DNA from: Firmicutes bacterium UBA3906
GTDB taxonomy: Bacteria; Bacillota; Clostridia; Caldicoprobacterales; DTU083
DNA: 5,927 bases
Assembly: GCA_002391555.1 (NCBI GenBank)
Contig: DGFG01000064.1
Span: forward strand, 13,812-19,738
Reading direction: 5' to 3'
Below are positions 1 through 5,578 of the stretch, one piece after another. Position numbers and translations under genes: made by a program. Numbering within the stretch: position 1 is the stretch's first letter; each line of letters starts with the position of its first letter. A model generated the notes under the pieces. That model had not been told where the DNA came from and did no database searches. It was given only the letters and a program-made list of their open reading frames with translations.

Positions 1-350
1 ATCCTTCCAACCCGGTCTAGCCTTCCTAGGCAGGCATCTATGGCTATAATAAAGGGCCTATCATGCTTTCTTTTTATCTTTGCTAATACTTCAGTTAGGT
101 TTTTAGCATGTACTGGCTCATCTAAGGTGCCATAAACATGTACATTCTTATATAATATTAATTTCAGCTTGTGGCCTACCAAGGGGCCAAGGCAATCCCC
201 TGTTGACCTATCTGTCCCTATGCAAAATATCACAATATCATTAAAGGAATTATCATAATACTTTCTGAATATAGACTCAAAGGCCCTACTAAAGTGGCTT
301 ATTGCATGATCATTATTTACATCTATAGACTTTCTATCAAAGCCCTCCAT
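1..350 (-). CDS. yyaC: YyaC-type sporulation protein, 5' part (cut by window edge)
   Basis: The first 116 codons of a leftward gene are present; the 3' part lies beyond base 1. The family (DUF1256, 'spore protease YyaC') is made in the forespore in Bacillus and is related in fold to HybD/GPR-type peptidases, but its substrate is unknown. The sequence shows the family's hallmark blocks: CIGTDRSTGDCLGPLVG (residues 43-59), VYGTLDEPVHAKNL (72-85) and the hydrophobic strand ending IDACLG (104-109). Conserved acidic residues D47, D52 and D105 are candidates for an active or metal site. The ATG at 350-348 follows a GGAGG (360-356) by 5 bases; the nearby ATG at 354-352 is in another frame and stops after five codons. 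Family members are usually about 190-200 residues, so roughly 60% is visible. It lies next to the soj-spo0J cluster as in B. subtilis, although two genes intervene here. The identification is secure; the function is inferred from the family. Confidence 0.93.
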   Translation of the reverse strand, partial: MEGFDRKSIDVNNDHAISHFSRAFESIFRKYYDNSFNDIVIFCIGTDRSTGDCLGPLVGHKLKLILYKNVHVYGTLDEPVHAKNLTEVLAKIKRKHDRPFIIAIDACLGRLDRVGR

Positions 351-384
351 ACATACCTCCTACAAGCCTAATAGCTTTAATATT

Positions 385-394
385 TAGTATTGCC
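385..394 (-). promoter_or_regulatory. SigF-like -10 element for yyaC
   Basis: Read on the minus strand this is GGCAATACTA, which matches every position of the SigF -10 consensus GGNRANANTW as I recall it. A start about 7 bases downstream would give a leader of roughly 28 nt, ending with the GGAGG of yyaC. The -35 is weak: CCTTA lies 18 bases upstream, where GYWTA would be expected at about 15-16. The core also resembles the SigG -10 (CATNHTA) with one mismatch. Forespore control would fit the family, but this is inferred from a short motif. Confidence 0.4.
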
Positions 395-534
395 AAAAGC
401 GGGAATTAGATGTAAGGAATTAGTAGCTTTTACTATTATCCTATGAGCCTATTTCGTCCAATAATGCCTGTCACAGGGCAAATAGACCAAGCGGGCTTAG
501 GAGGGCTTTGGGCCCTGGCCTTGAAAAAAAGGAT

Positions 535-562
535 TTGCCATATAGATATCGAATTATATAGG
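535..562 (+). promoter_or_regulatory. Possible vegetative promoter for the rightward membrane-protein pair
   Basis: TTGCCA (535-540, one mismatch to TTGACA) and TATAGG (557-562, four of six matches to TATAAT) are 16 bases apart. They would start transcription near 569, just ahead of the AGGGAG ribosome site at 577-582. GATAAT at 563-568 is an alternative -10 without a spaced -35. No hairpin-plus-T-run or riboswitch-like structure was seen in 351-590. Weak support. Confidence 0.3.
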
Positions 563-590
563 GATAATGCTTTAGTAGGGAGAATAACCT

Positions 591-1721
591 ATGAAGTTTC
601 TTAAATTTGTCATAGTTTTATTGCTAATAGGGGCTATTGCAACTGCCTCCTATTATTTACTTGACCATTACCAGGTCTTTGCCAAAAAAGAGCTGACCCA
701 TATAAACCAAGGTCAAGCTATACCCTTTGAAAAGGATGAAGATATATACTTTTTTAAAGATGGTTTTATAATCACAGGTAGCAATCCCCGGTATTTCGAT
801 AGTAGGGGTAGGAAAATAAACAACCCCTTTTCCCAGGATGACCTGCTAGATGAAGAAGGTGCCCTTAGGATAAAGCTAACAGCCGGTAATTATATATGCA
901 CTGAACTCAATAATATATACGATACGACTACAAGACCCTTTAAACGGGTGTTTGATAATAGTGATAATTTGAATATATGGGATATGAAGGATGCCGAGAC
1001 CTCTATACTTATTATAGTTGAGCAAGGCGAAAAGGTCCTCGAGCCCTATGCCCTGCTTAAAAACTCTGGCCTCCTCCTCTCCTATGATGGTAGGGGAGAT
1101 GCCAAGTATCTTGAGGCCTCAATAGACAAAAGCTCAAAGGGTGTCTCCCTTCTTTCCCTTAGCCTAGATAGCCTTATACCTATTAGTCGTGTCTTTAATT
1201 ATGTTAATATTAATGAGGCCTATGGGGCCATCAGCATAGAAGACCAGATCTTCTTTGATATATATAGGCTGGACCCCTATATAATTTTAATAGGAACTGA
1301 TAGGATTGTGTGCTACAATATAAGTGGTCAGCAAATGTGGACTGTAGAAAACCCTAGCAAGTCCTCTTATCAGGCTGTATACAAGGATAATAGCCTCCTA
1401 CTGTACTTTAACGAAAGCCTAAGCTTTGAAGGCCAATCTGCTAACGGGATAAAGATAGACAGGACCGGTTCCATCAGCCTACTGAATATGCCTGTACATC
1501 TTACCAGCATAAGTAGCTATAAAAAGGGCTATGTGGCTCTTGAATTTGGCAACACTCTAATCCTTTTAGACGATAAGGGTGGGGTAAAGAAACGACACAA
1601 GATAGATGGACTAGCCAAGGGCCTCTATATATCTGAATACCAGGAGGAAACCTTCTACATAAGGGGAAGGGATAATACTTTAGAAATATATGTGAACCAA
1701 AGAAAGGATGAACAGGATTGA
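591..1721 (+). CDS. Membrane-anchored protein of unknown function, possible beta-propeller
   Basis: A 376-residue protein that I do not recognise by function. Residues 1-5 are basic, and residues 6-24 form one hydrophobic segment without an obvious cleavage or lipobox site, so it is probably an N-terminal anchor with the rest outside the membrane. The exported part has recurring short strands followed by polar turns such as YFDSRGRKINN (68-78), LLSYDGRGDAKY (162-173), IVCYNISGQQMW (239-250), IKIDRTGSIS (287-296), LILLDDKGGVKK (323-334) and FYIRGRDNTLEIY (355-367). This pattern, especially the 'CYNxSGxxxW' unit, resembles PQQ/WD-like propeller blades. It may belong to the clostridial DUF5711 type, which I suggest from memory only. 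The start is supported by AGGGAG at 577-582, 8 bases upstream of ATG. Its stop overlaps the start of the CvpA-family gene, so the two are probably translated together and may act together at the membrane. No catalytic motif is visible. Confidence 0.8.
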   Translation: MKFLKFVIVLLLIGAIATASYYLLDHYQVFAKKELTHINQGQAIPFEKDEDIYFFKDGFIITGSNPRYFDSRGRKINNPFSQDDLLDEEGALRIKLTAGNYICTELNNIYDTTTRPFKRVFDNSDNLNIWDMKDAETSILIIVEQGEKVLEPYALLKNSGLLLSYDGRGDAKYLEASIDKSSKGVSLLSLSLDSLIPISRVFNYVNINEAYGAISIEDQIFFDIYRLDPYIILIGTDRIVCYNISGQQMWTVENPSKSSYQAVYKDNSLLLYFNESLSFEGQSANGIKIDRTGSISLLNMPVHLTSISSYKKGYVALEFGNTLILLDDKGGVKKRHKIDGLAKGLYISEYQEETFYIRGRDNTLEIYVNQRKDEQD

Positions 1722-2410
1722 ATATAATAGACCTTTTTGTACTCTTAGTACTAGGGATATATACGACAATAGGAGCTTATAATGGCTCTATAGTATCGGC
1801 CATTAATGCAGCTTCCTTTGTCCTATCATGGCTTGTTAGCCTGATCTTTTATCCACTGATTAGCAAGCTGATTATAAGCAAAATACCCAGCCTATTTACA
1901 CTAGTAAAATTCTACGCTGATGGATCATCAAAAATACCCAACGTAGAAAACAGGGCTATGCAAGTTACACGCTTTACAAAGGAAAGTGTAGGGCAGATCG
2001 TTACAGACTCCCAAATCCCCAATCCTTTTGGCCGGATACTGGTATCTGCCTTTAGCAAGAGCGATACTAGCCTTACCCTAGCCGAATACTTTGACACTAC
2101 TATTGCTACAGTAATCATAAACATATTTAGCCTTCTTCTACTATTTGTACTTATAAGGATCCTAGTAATGATTGCTGCCTCTATTTATAAGACTGTAAAA
2201 GAAATTCCTGTTCTAAAAAAGTTTGATAGCCTAACAGGTGCAGGTATAGGCCTATTAAGGGGAATGCTAGTCGCCAACTTTATCTTTGCCCTTGTACCCA
2301 TACTAACCACCATAGCACCTATTGAATTTGTTAATAACCTAATAGAGGAATCCCTACTGGGCAATCTCTTCTACAAGATAAATATCTTTACGGTTTTCAT
2401 AAGGGGATAG
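1718..2410 (+). CDS. CvpA-family membrane protein
   Basis: A 230-residue integral membrane protein with the CvpA (colicin V production protein) layout. The N-terminal NIIDLF motif is followed by a first helix (about 3-20) ending GAYNGS; a second helix follows at about 29-50; a third spans about 128-155. Then comes the family's basic 'PVLKKFDSLTGAGIGLLRG' stretch (164-182), leading into a fourth helix to about 200. The loop between helices 2 and 3 (about 52-126) is long and polar, making the protein longer than the roughly 160-180 residues usual for CvpA. The start is a TTG at 1718-1720 whose last two bases form part of the upstream TGA stop (TTGA overlap). AAAGGA at 1703-1708, 9 bases upstream, supports it, and the NxxD N-terminus typical of CvpA follows directly. 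CvpA proteins have been linked to envelope homeostasis, but no biochemical activity is established. A hairpin terminator follows at 2432. Confidence 0.85.
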   Translation: MNIIDLFVLLVLGIYTTIGAYNGSIVSAINAASFVLSWLVSLIFYPLISKLIISKIPSLFTLVKFYADGSSKIPNVENRAMQVTRFTKESVGQIVTDSQIPNPFGRILVSAFSKSDTSLTLAEYFDTTIATVIINIFSLLLLFVLIRILVMIAASIYKTVKEIPVLKKFDSLTGAGIGLLRGMLVANFIFALVPILTTIAPIEFVNNLIEESLLGNLFYKINIFTVFIRG

Positions 2411-2431
2411 ATACAAAAAGAATACTAGAAT

Positions 2432-2460
2432 AAAAAAGGAGCCTAAGGGCTCCTTTTCTT
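2432..2460. terminator. Bidirectional intrinsic terminator between convergent operons
   Basis: The hairpin has arms AAAAGGAGCC (2434-2443) and GGCTCCTTTT (2448-2457) with a TAAG loop. Rightward it is followed by TTTTCTT and would end the CvpA operon 22 bases past its stop. Leftward it gives GGAGCC-CTTA-GGCTCC followed by TTTTTTA and would end the soj-spo0J transcript after it has passed both parS sites. A six-pair GC-rich core and T-runs on both sides make this convincing. Confidence 0.9.
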
Positions 2461-2484
2461 GCGCTTATTTATATAATAAAAAAA

Positions 2485-2500
2485 TGTTTCACGTGAAACA
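2485..2500. promoter_or_regulatory. parS: parS site 1 (centromere-like ParB binding site)
   Basis: The sequence TGTTTCACGTGAAACA is a perfect 16-bp palindrome identical to the bacterial parS consensus recognised by Spo0J/ParB. Flanking bases extend the symmetry to 24 bp (2481-2504, AAAA left and TTTT right). ParB is expected to load here as a CTP-dependent DNA clamp, spread, and recruit SMC for origin segregation. It lies 37 bp beyond the spo0J stop codon. Confidence 0.98.
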
Positions 2501-2510
2501 TTTTGTCCTT

Positions 2511-2526
2511 TGTTTCACGTGAAACA
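2511..2526. promoter_or_regulatory. parS: parS site 2 (centromere-like ParB binding site)
   Basis: A second exact copy of TGTTTCACGTGAAACA, separated from the first by 10 bp (centre-to-centre 26 bp). It ends 10 bp before the spo0J stop codon, so it is intergenic; the B. subtilis site at this locus lies inside spo0J itself. Symmetry does not extend beyond 16 bp here. The spacing of about 2.5 helical turns would put the two sites on roughly opposite faces of the DNA. Confidence 0.98.
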
Positions 2527-2536
2527 TTTTTATCTG

Positions 2537-3391
2537 TTACTGTAGTCTTTCTATTATTCTTTCTAGATCATCGTCATTATAATATTCTATTTCGATAATA
2601 CTCTTTTTCTTTCCTGGCTTTATTTGTACTCTGGTTCCCAGGGCTTCTTCTAGGTTAAGCTCTATTTCAGCCAGGTGTAGTGGTATTTCCTTGGTCTTTC
2701 TTTGGGTCTGCTTGGCTGGTGTACTAAGCTTTTTAATTAGTCTCTCAGTATCTCTAACATTTAGGTCTTTTTCTATAATAGTCTTGGCGACCTTTTGCCT
2801 TGCCTTTTCATCACTTATTGCAAGTAGGGCCCTACCATGGCCTGGTGTAAGTTTGCCATCTATAAGGTAGGCTTGAAGCTTTTTATCTAGCCTTAGGAGT
2901 CTAAGGGAATTTGCAATTGCAGGCCTGCTCCTACCTAGTCTACTTGCTACCTCATCCTGGGTCAGCTTGTATTGGTCTATTAGGCTCCTTATCCCTTCTG
3001 CTTCTTCGATGGGGTTTAGGTCTTCTCTTTGTAGATTCTCTACTAGGGCTATTTCTAATACTTCTTTTTCAGTTAGGTCCATAACAAGAGCTGGTACTGT
3101 CTTTAGGCCTGCTTTCCTAGCAGCTCTCCACCGTCTTTCACCAGCAACAATGGTGTACCTGTCTCCCTTTCTTACTAGGGCTATTGGTTGAACTAGGCCA
3201 TGGTCCTTTATGGACCTTGCTAGGTCATCTATCTTTTCTTGGTCAAAGGTCTTTCTTGGTTGATTCGGGTTAGGGTCTATATCCATTATATCTACTTGAC
3301 TAATGTCTTTATCCTTTAGCTCTTGGTCTGGAACTGTATCTGTATAGCCTCCAAAGAGTGCATCTAAGCCTTTACCTAAGCCCTTTTTCAT
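2537..3391 (-). CDS. spo0J: ParB/Spo0J chromosome partitioning protein (CTPase clamp)
   Basis: A 284-residue ParB of normal length. The N-terminal peptide KKGLGKGLDALF (2-13) is the conserved ParA-stimulating tail. The ParB/Srx-fold CTP-binding domain follows, with PNPNQPRKTF (40-49), GERRWRA (84-90, CTP phosphate loop) and ENLQREDLNPIEEA (118-131). The helix-turn-helix is at about 144-166 (TQDEVASRLGRSRPAIANSL), followed by LTPGHGRALL (181-190). A basic linker (226-234) leads to the C-terminal dimerisation domain ending NDDDLERIIERLQ. Residues at the parS/NBS discrimination positions are R156, S162, R167 and G184; Arg at the first and Gly at the last are parS-type, matching the two parS sites directly downstream. 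The ATG overlaps the soj stop (ATGA, 3391-3388), and GGAGG 10 bases upstream lies inside soj, so the two are translationally coupled. Apart from origin segregation, Spo0J controls Soj and so indirectly DnaA and sporulation entry in Bacillus. Confidence 0.97.
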   Translation of the reverse strand: MKKGLGKGLDALFGGYTDTVPDQELKDKDISQVDIMDIDPNPNQPRKTFDQEKIDDLARSIKDHGLVQPIALVRKGDRYTIVAGERRWRAARKAGLKTVPALVMDLTEKEVLEIALVENLQREDLNPIEEAEGIRSLIDQYKLTQDEVASRLGRSRPAIANSLRLLRLDKKLQAYLIDGKLTPGHGRALLAISDEKARQKVAKTIIEKDLNVRDTERLIKKLSTPAKQTQRKTKEIPLHLAEIELNLEEALGTRVQIKPGKKKSIIEIEYYNDDDLERIIERLQ

Positions 3392-4167
3392 AGCATATCT
3401 TCCTCCAGTTCATTTTCTATCATTTCTTCTGCTAGGTCTGTATAGGCTTCAGCGCCTGTACTCTTGGGATCATACATAATTATAGGTAGACCATGGCTTG
3501 GTGCCTCTCCTAGCCTAACATTCCTAGGAATAATTGTAGTATAGACCTTGTCTCTGAAATACTTCTTTACCTCCTGGACAACCTCTATAGCCAGGTTTGT
3601 CCTAGCATCAAACATGGTCAACACTACTCCCTCTATTTTTAGGTCCGGATTTAGATGCTTTTGCACTAGATTAACTGTATTCATAAGCTGGGCCAGGCCC
3701 TCTAGGGCATAATATTCACACTGGATTGGTACTAGGAGCCTGTCAGCTGCTGTCAAGGCATTAATTGTTATAAGACCGAGGGAGGGGGGACAGTCTATTA
3801 GGATATAATCATAGGAGTCTCTAATTTCGCTTAGGGCTTTTTTAAGTATCGTTTCCCTTGATATCATAGAAACTAGTTCTATCTCTGCCCCTGCCAGTTG
3901 TATATTTGATACTATAATGTCCAGATTGTCTATCTCAGTATGTATTATTGCCTCTTTGGCATCAGCTCCGTTTATAAGTACATCATAGATAGACTTTTCT
4001 ATCTTGTTTTTATCTATACCTAGACCGCTTGTGGTATTTCCCTGGGGATCTATATCTATGGTCAATACTCTTTTTCCGGCCACGGCTAGACAAGCGCTTA
4101 AGTTAACATTGGTAGTTGTTTTGCCAACACCACCCTTTTGATTAGCAATTGCTATGATTCTGGACAT
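3388..4167 (-). CDS. soj: ParA/Soj chromosome partitioning ATPase
   Basis: A 259-residue deviant-Walker ParA ATPase without an N-terminal DNA-binding extension, the usual chromosomal Soj size. Visible motifs are the deviant Walker A KGGVGKTT (11-18, with signature lysine K11 and catalytic-loop K16), the A' box TIDIDPQGN (36-44, D40), and the Walker B strand YILIDCPPSLG (121-131, D125). The C-terminal part has DARTNLA (187-193) and PRNVRLGEAPSHG (214-226), where basic residues contact DNA in the family. ATP-bound dimers bind DNA non-specifically; Spo0J stimulates hydrolysis. In B. subtilis the Soj monomer and dimer also inhibit or activate DnaA. The ATG at 4167-4165 follows AAAGGAG (4183-4177) by 9 bases. 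It is first in an operon with spo0J. A GDT1-type gene, read divergently, separates it from noc, so it needs its own promoter, seen at 4205-4200. Confidence 0.97.
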   Translation of the reverse strand: MSRIIAIANQKGGVGKTTTNVNLSACLAVAGKRVLTIDIDPQGNTTSGLGIDKNKIEKSIYDVLINGADAKEAIIHTEIDNLDIIVSNIQLAGAEIELVSMISRETILKKALSEIRDSYDYILIDCPPSLGLITINALTAADRLLVPIQCEYYALEGLAQLMNTVNLVQKHLNPDLKIEGVVLTMFDARTNLAIEVVQEVKKYFRDKVYTTIIPRNVRLGEAPSHGLPIIMYDPKSTGAEAYTDLAEEMIENELEEDML

Positions 4168-4199
4168 TAAATTGCACTCCTTTGATATATATTATCTTT

Positions 4200-4205
4200 A
4201 TTATA
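4200..4205 (-). promoter_or_regulatory. -10 element of the soj-spo0J promoter
   Basis: On the minus strand this is a perfect TATAAT, 32 bases upstream of the soj ATG, giving a leader of about 26 nt that contains the AAAGGAG site. At 17-bp spacing the -35 would be TTCCAT, a poor match, so the promoter may be weak or helped by a factor. Placement relative to the gene makes it the best candidate. Confidence 0.5.
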
Positions 4206-4234
4206 GATGAAATCTAACTTACATGGAAGGGGCC

Positions 4235-4243
4235 TGTCATAAT
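4235..4243 (+). promoter_or_regulatory. Possible extended -10 promoter for the GDT1-type gene
   Basis: TGTCATAAT fits the extended -10 form TGnTATAAT with one mismatch. A start near 4250 would leave a leader of about 45 nt before the ATG at 4295, with AAGGAG at 4282-4287. That leader is too short for a yybP-ykoY manganese riboswitch, which controls some bacterial Mn exporters, and none is visible. There is no good -35. Confidence 0.3.
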
Positions 4244-4260
4244 TTATAGTTATTTATAGT
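4242..4260 (+). repeat. Short tandem direct repeat in the divergent soj / GDT1 promoter region
   Basis: ATTTATAGT occurs at 4242-4250 and again at 4252-4260, a 10-bp period close to one helical turn. It lies just downstream of the possible rightward -10, and upstream of the soj promoter when read leftward, so it could be a same-face protein binding site. AT-rich sequence makes chance repeats likely. Confidence 0.3.
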
Positions 4261-4294
4261 ATATTTGATTATAAGATGTATAAGGAGTTGTCCT

Positions 4295-4561
4295 ATGAAG
4301 CTATTAATTACAACCTTTTTATTAGTATTTCTAGCAGAGCTAGGCGACAAAACTCAACTCGCCACCATGCTTATGGCAACTAAAACTGATTCCATATGGC
4401 TGGTCTTTATCGGGTCTTCCTTAGCCCTTATAGCCGCTTCCCTCCTTGGGGTTTTAGCGGGTTCTATCCTAAGTAAGCATGTGCCTAGTTCCTATATACA
4501 GACTGCCTCTGGCCTGGGCTTTCTTTTGATTGGTATCCTACTTCTAACAGGTAGGCTCTAG
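4295..4561 (+). CDS. Half-size GDT1/TMEM165 (UPF0016) family cation transporter
   Basis: An 88-residue membrane protein with one UPF0016 repeat. The family signature E-x-G-D-K-[TS] appears as ELGDKT (residues 15-20) in the first helix, followed by helices at about 33-59 and 67-86. Known relatives (human TMEM165, yeast Gdt1, bacterial Mn exporters) move Mn2+ and/or Ca2+ out of the cytosol and are built from two such repeats whose acidic motifs together form the transport site. A single-repeat protein must therefore dimerise with itself or with a partner repeat; no second copy is in the window. Few positive charges sit at either side (K2, K19/K30, K61, R87), which permits dual topology. The frame is open upstream to a TTG at 4265, but ATG 4295 is preferred: AAGGAG (4282-4287) lies 7 bases before it and the family N-terminus fits. 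It is convergent with noc and divergent from soj. The substrate is inferred from the family. Confidence 0.85.
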   Translation: MKLLITTFLLVFLAELGDKTQLATMLMATKTDSIWLVFIGSSLALIAASLLGVLAGSILSKHVPSSYIQTASGLGFLLIGILLLTGRL

Positions 4562-4612
4562 TTAAGGACAGTCTGTTTTTAGAAGTTAGCTTGATATATG
4601 AAATAGATGTGT

Positions 4613-4636
4613 AAAAAAAAGGCCTTTCAGCCTTTT
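4613..4636 (-). terminator. Intrinsic terminator of noc, overlapping its last codons
   Basis: On the minus strand arms AAAAGGC and GCCTTTT (4636-4630 and 4623-4617) close a 6-nt loop that contains the noc TGA stop, followed by four further T residues (4616-4613). The T-run is on the noc side, so it should act mainly leftward. Rightward it has only TTTTGG, leaving the GDT1-type gene without a clear terminator of its own in the gap 4562-4612. Confidence 0.75.
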
Positions 4637-5475
4637 GGTATGGTTACTGTTATTTCTATTCTATCTCCCTTGTCAACCTGGGAATAGCCTGCTGTGACTC
4701 CATAGTCCTTCATCATCTTTACTGCATTATGTATGGTATTTATAAATACCCGTACATCCTTTGACCTTTTAAATAGGATCTTTTGCTTGCTCTTTGGCAG
4801 CTTTCCGGCCTTTCTCTCCTGTATCTTATCTATATACCTCTCAATTAAGGCCTCTGTTTCTCTGACATTTAGCTTTTTCTCTATTATCCTAGCGGCAACC
4901 TTGGTCTGCAGGTCTTCATCTGCTAGCTTGAGCAGGGCCCTAGCATGCCTTTCGGTAAGATTTTCCTTGATAACCATGTCCTTTACCCGGTCGGGTAACC
5001 TTAGTATCCTTAGCTTGTTAGCTATAGTAGATTGGCTCTTGCCTAGCTTTGTTGCTAATTGCTCTTGGGTCATATTGTGGTCATTGATCAGGCTGGCATA
5101 GCCCTTGGCCTCTTCTATATAGTGGAGATCCTCTCGCTGTAGGTTTTCAATAAGGGCTATCATGGCTGAATCCTGCTCAAGGCTGTCTATTATGATAGCA
5201 GGTATAAATTCCATTTTATTAAGCTTGCAGGCCCTAAGTCTCCTTTCTCCGGCTACCAGCTCATATCCCTTGTCTGATAGCTGCCTTACAGTTATGGGCT
5301 GGATAACACCATACTCCTTTATGGATCTGGCCAGCTCATCTAAGGCCTGCAAGGAAAAGGTCTTGCGTGGCTGATAGGGATTTGGCCTAACCAAGTTAAC
5401 TGGTATATTCTCTACCTTTAGGTCAGCTTGTTCAAGGGTTTGTCCTTGACTTGGAGCCTCATTTAGCTTTAACAT
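4627..5475 (-). CDS. noc: Noc-type ParB paralogue (nucleoid occlusion protein)
   Basis: A 282-residue ParB-family protein, close to the 283 of B. subtilis Noc. It has the CTP-binding domain with PNPYQPRKTF (31-40), GERRLRA (76-82) and ENLQREDLHYIEEA (110-123), a helix-turn-helix at about 136-158 and LTERHARALL (173-182), then a C-terminal dimerisation region ending ITVTIPKG. Residues at the four positions that separate Noc from ParB are Q148, K154, R159 and R176. Three match the Noc set Q/K/K/R exactly and R159 is a conservative change, so it should bind a Noc-type site rather than parS. The position downstream of rsmG is also that of noc. In Bacillus, Noc keeps division septa off the nucleoid. 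The N-terminus MLKLNEAPSQGQ lacks the FxRFFG-like amphipathic helix that tethers B. subtilis Noc to membrane. An upstream in-frame ATG at 5526 has no ribosome site and is not used here. Confidence 0.9.
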   Translation of the reverse strand: MLKLNEAPSQGQTLEQADLKVENIPVNLVRPNPYQPRKTFSLQALDELARSIKEYGVIQPITVRQLSDKGYELVAGERRLRACKLNKMEFIPAIIIDSLEQDSAMIALIENLQREDLHYIEEAKGYASLINDHNMTQEQLATKLGKSQSTIANKLRILRLPDRVKDMVIKENLTERHARALLKLADEDLQTKVAARIIEKKLNVRETEALIERYIDKIQERKAGKLPKSKQKILFKRSKDVRVFINTIHNAVKMMKDYGVTAGYSQVDKGDRIEITVTIPKG

Positions 5476-5480
5476 AGAAC

Positions 5481-5487
5481 CACCTCC
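5481..5487 (-). promoter_or_regulatory. Ribosome binding site that fixes the noc start
   Basis: GGAGGTG on the minus strand lies 5 bases before the ATG at 5475-5473. Translation from the in-frame ATG at 5526 would add 17 residues (beginning MQVFAFECG) and would read through this site; nothing like a Shine-Dalgarno precedes that codon. Confidence 0.8.
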
Positions 5488-5561
5488 ACTAGAATCTATT
5501 CCACATTCAAAGGCAAATACCTGCATTTTTGACCGTATTATCGTACTACCTTATTCTACAT

Positions 5562-5578
5562 TAGATTACTTTAATCTA
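5562..5578. repeat. Inverted repeat in the noc leader
   Basis: TAGATTA and TAATCTA form perfect 7-bp arms around a CTT spacer. It sits within the 179-bp gap (5476-5654) between rsmG and noc, about 87 bp upstream of the noc start. It has no following T-run, so it is not a terminator; it could be an operator or a small mRNA hairpin. The same gap holds an exact minus-strand TATAAT at 5633-5628 without a -35 and a TAGAAT at 5556-5551. No rsmG terminator is evident, so noc may be co-transcribed with rsmG. Confidence 0.5.

Noticed and set aside
470..520. GC-richer imperfect inverted repeats (for example TGCCTGTCACAGGGCA) in the yyaC upstream region, considered as a riboswitch or terminator
   Set aside because: Arms are short or bulged, no T-run follows, and no known riboswitch core is present.
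1849..1857. TTATCCACT, one mismatch to a DnaA box
   Set aside because: A single imperfect copy inside the CvpA-family coding region, with no cluster or AT-rich unwinding element around it, is not an origin.
1912..2124. Open frame of 70 codons on the minus strand
   Set aside because: It is antisense to the CvpA-family gene, with no ribosome site and no recognisable motif.
2967..3191. Open frame of 74 codons on the plus strand
   Set aside because: It is a shadow of the strongly conserved CTP-binding domain of spo0J.
4983..4998. Inverted repeat TTACCCG-GT-CGGGTAA inside noc, considered as a Noc binding site
   Set aside because: It differs from the NBS core in sequence and has a 2-bp longer centre with mismatched bases. 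It encodes conserved residues of noc (RLPDRVK), so chance is the simpler explanation. No true NBS with a central CCCGGG was seen in the window.
4733..5101. Open frame of 122 codons on the plus strand, hydrophobic and serine-rich
   Set aside because: It lies entirely antisense to noc, which has clear conserved motifs. It has no ribosome site and its composition is the complement of noc codons.
5476..5526. Longer noc start at the ATG at 5526
   Set aside because: No ribosome site precedes it, and the added residues include the stretch encoded by the GGAGGTG that serves the downstream ATG.
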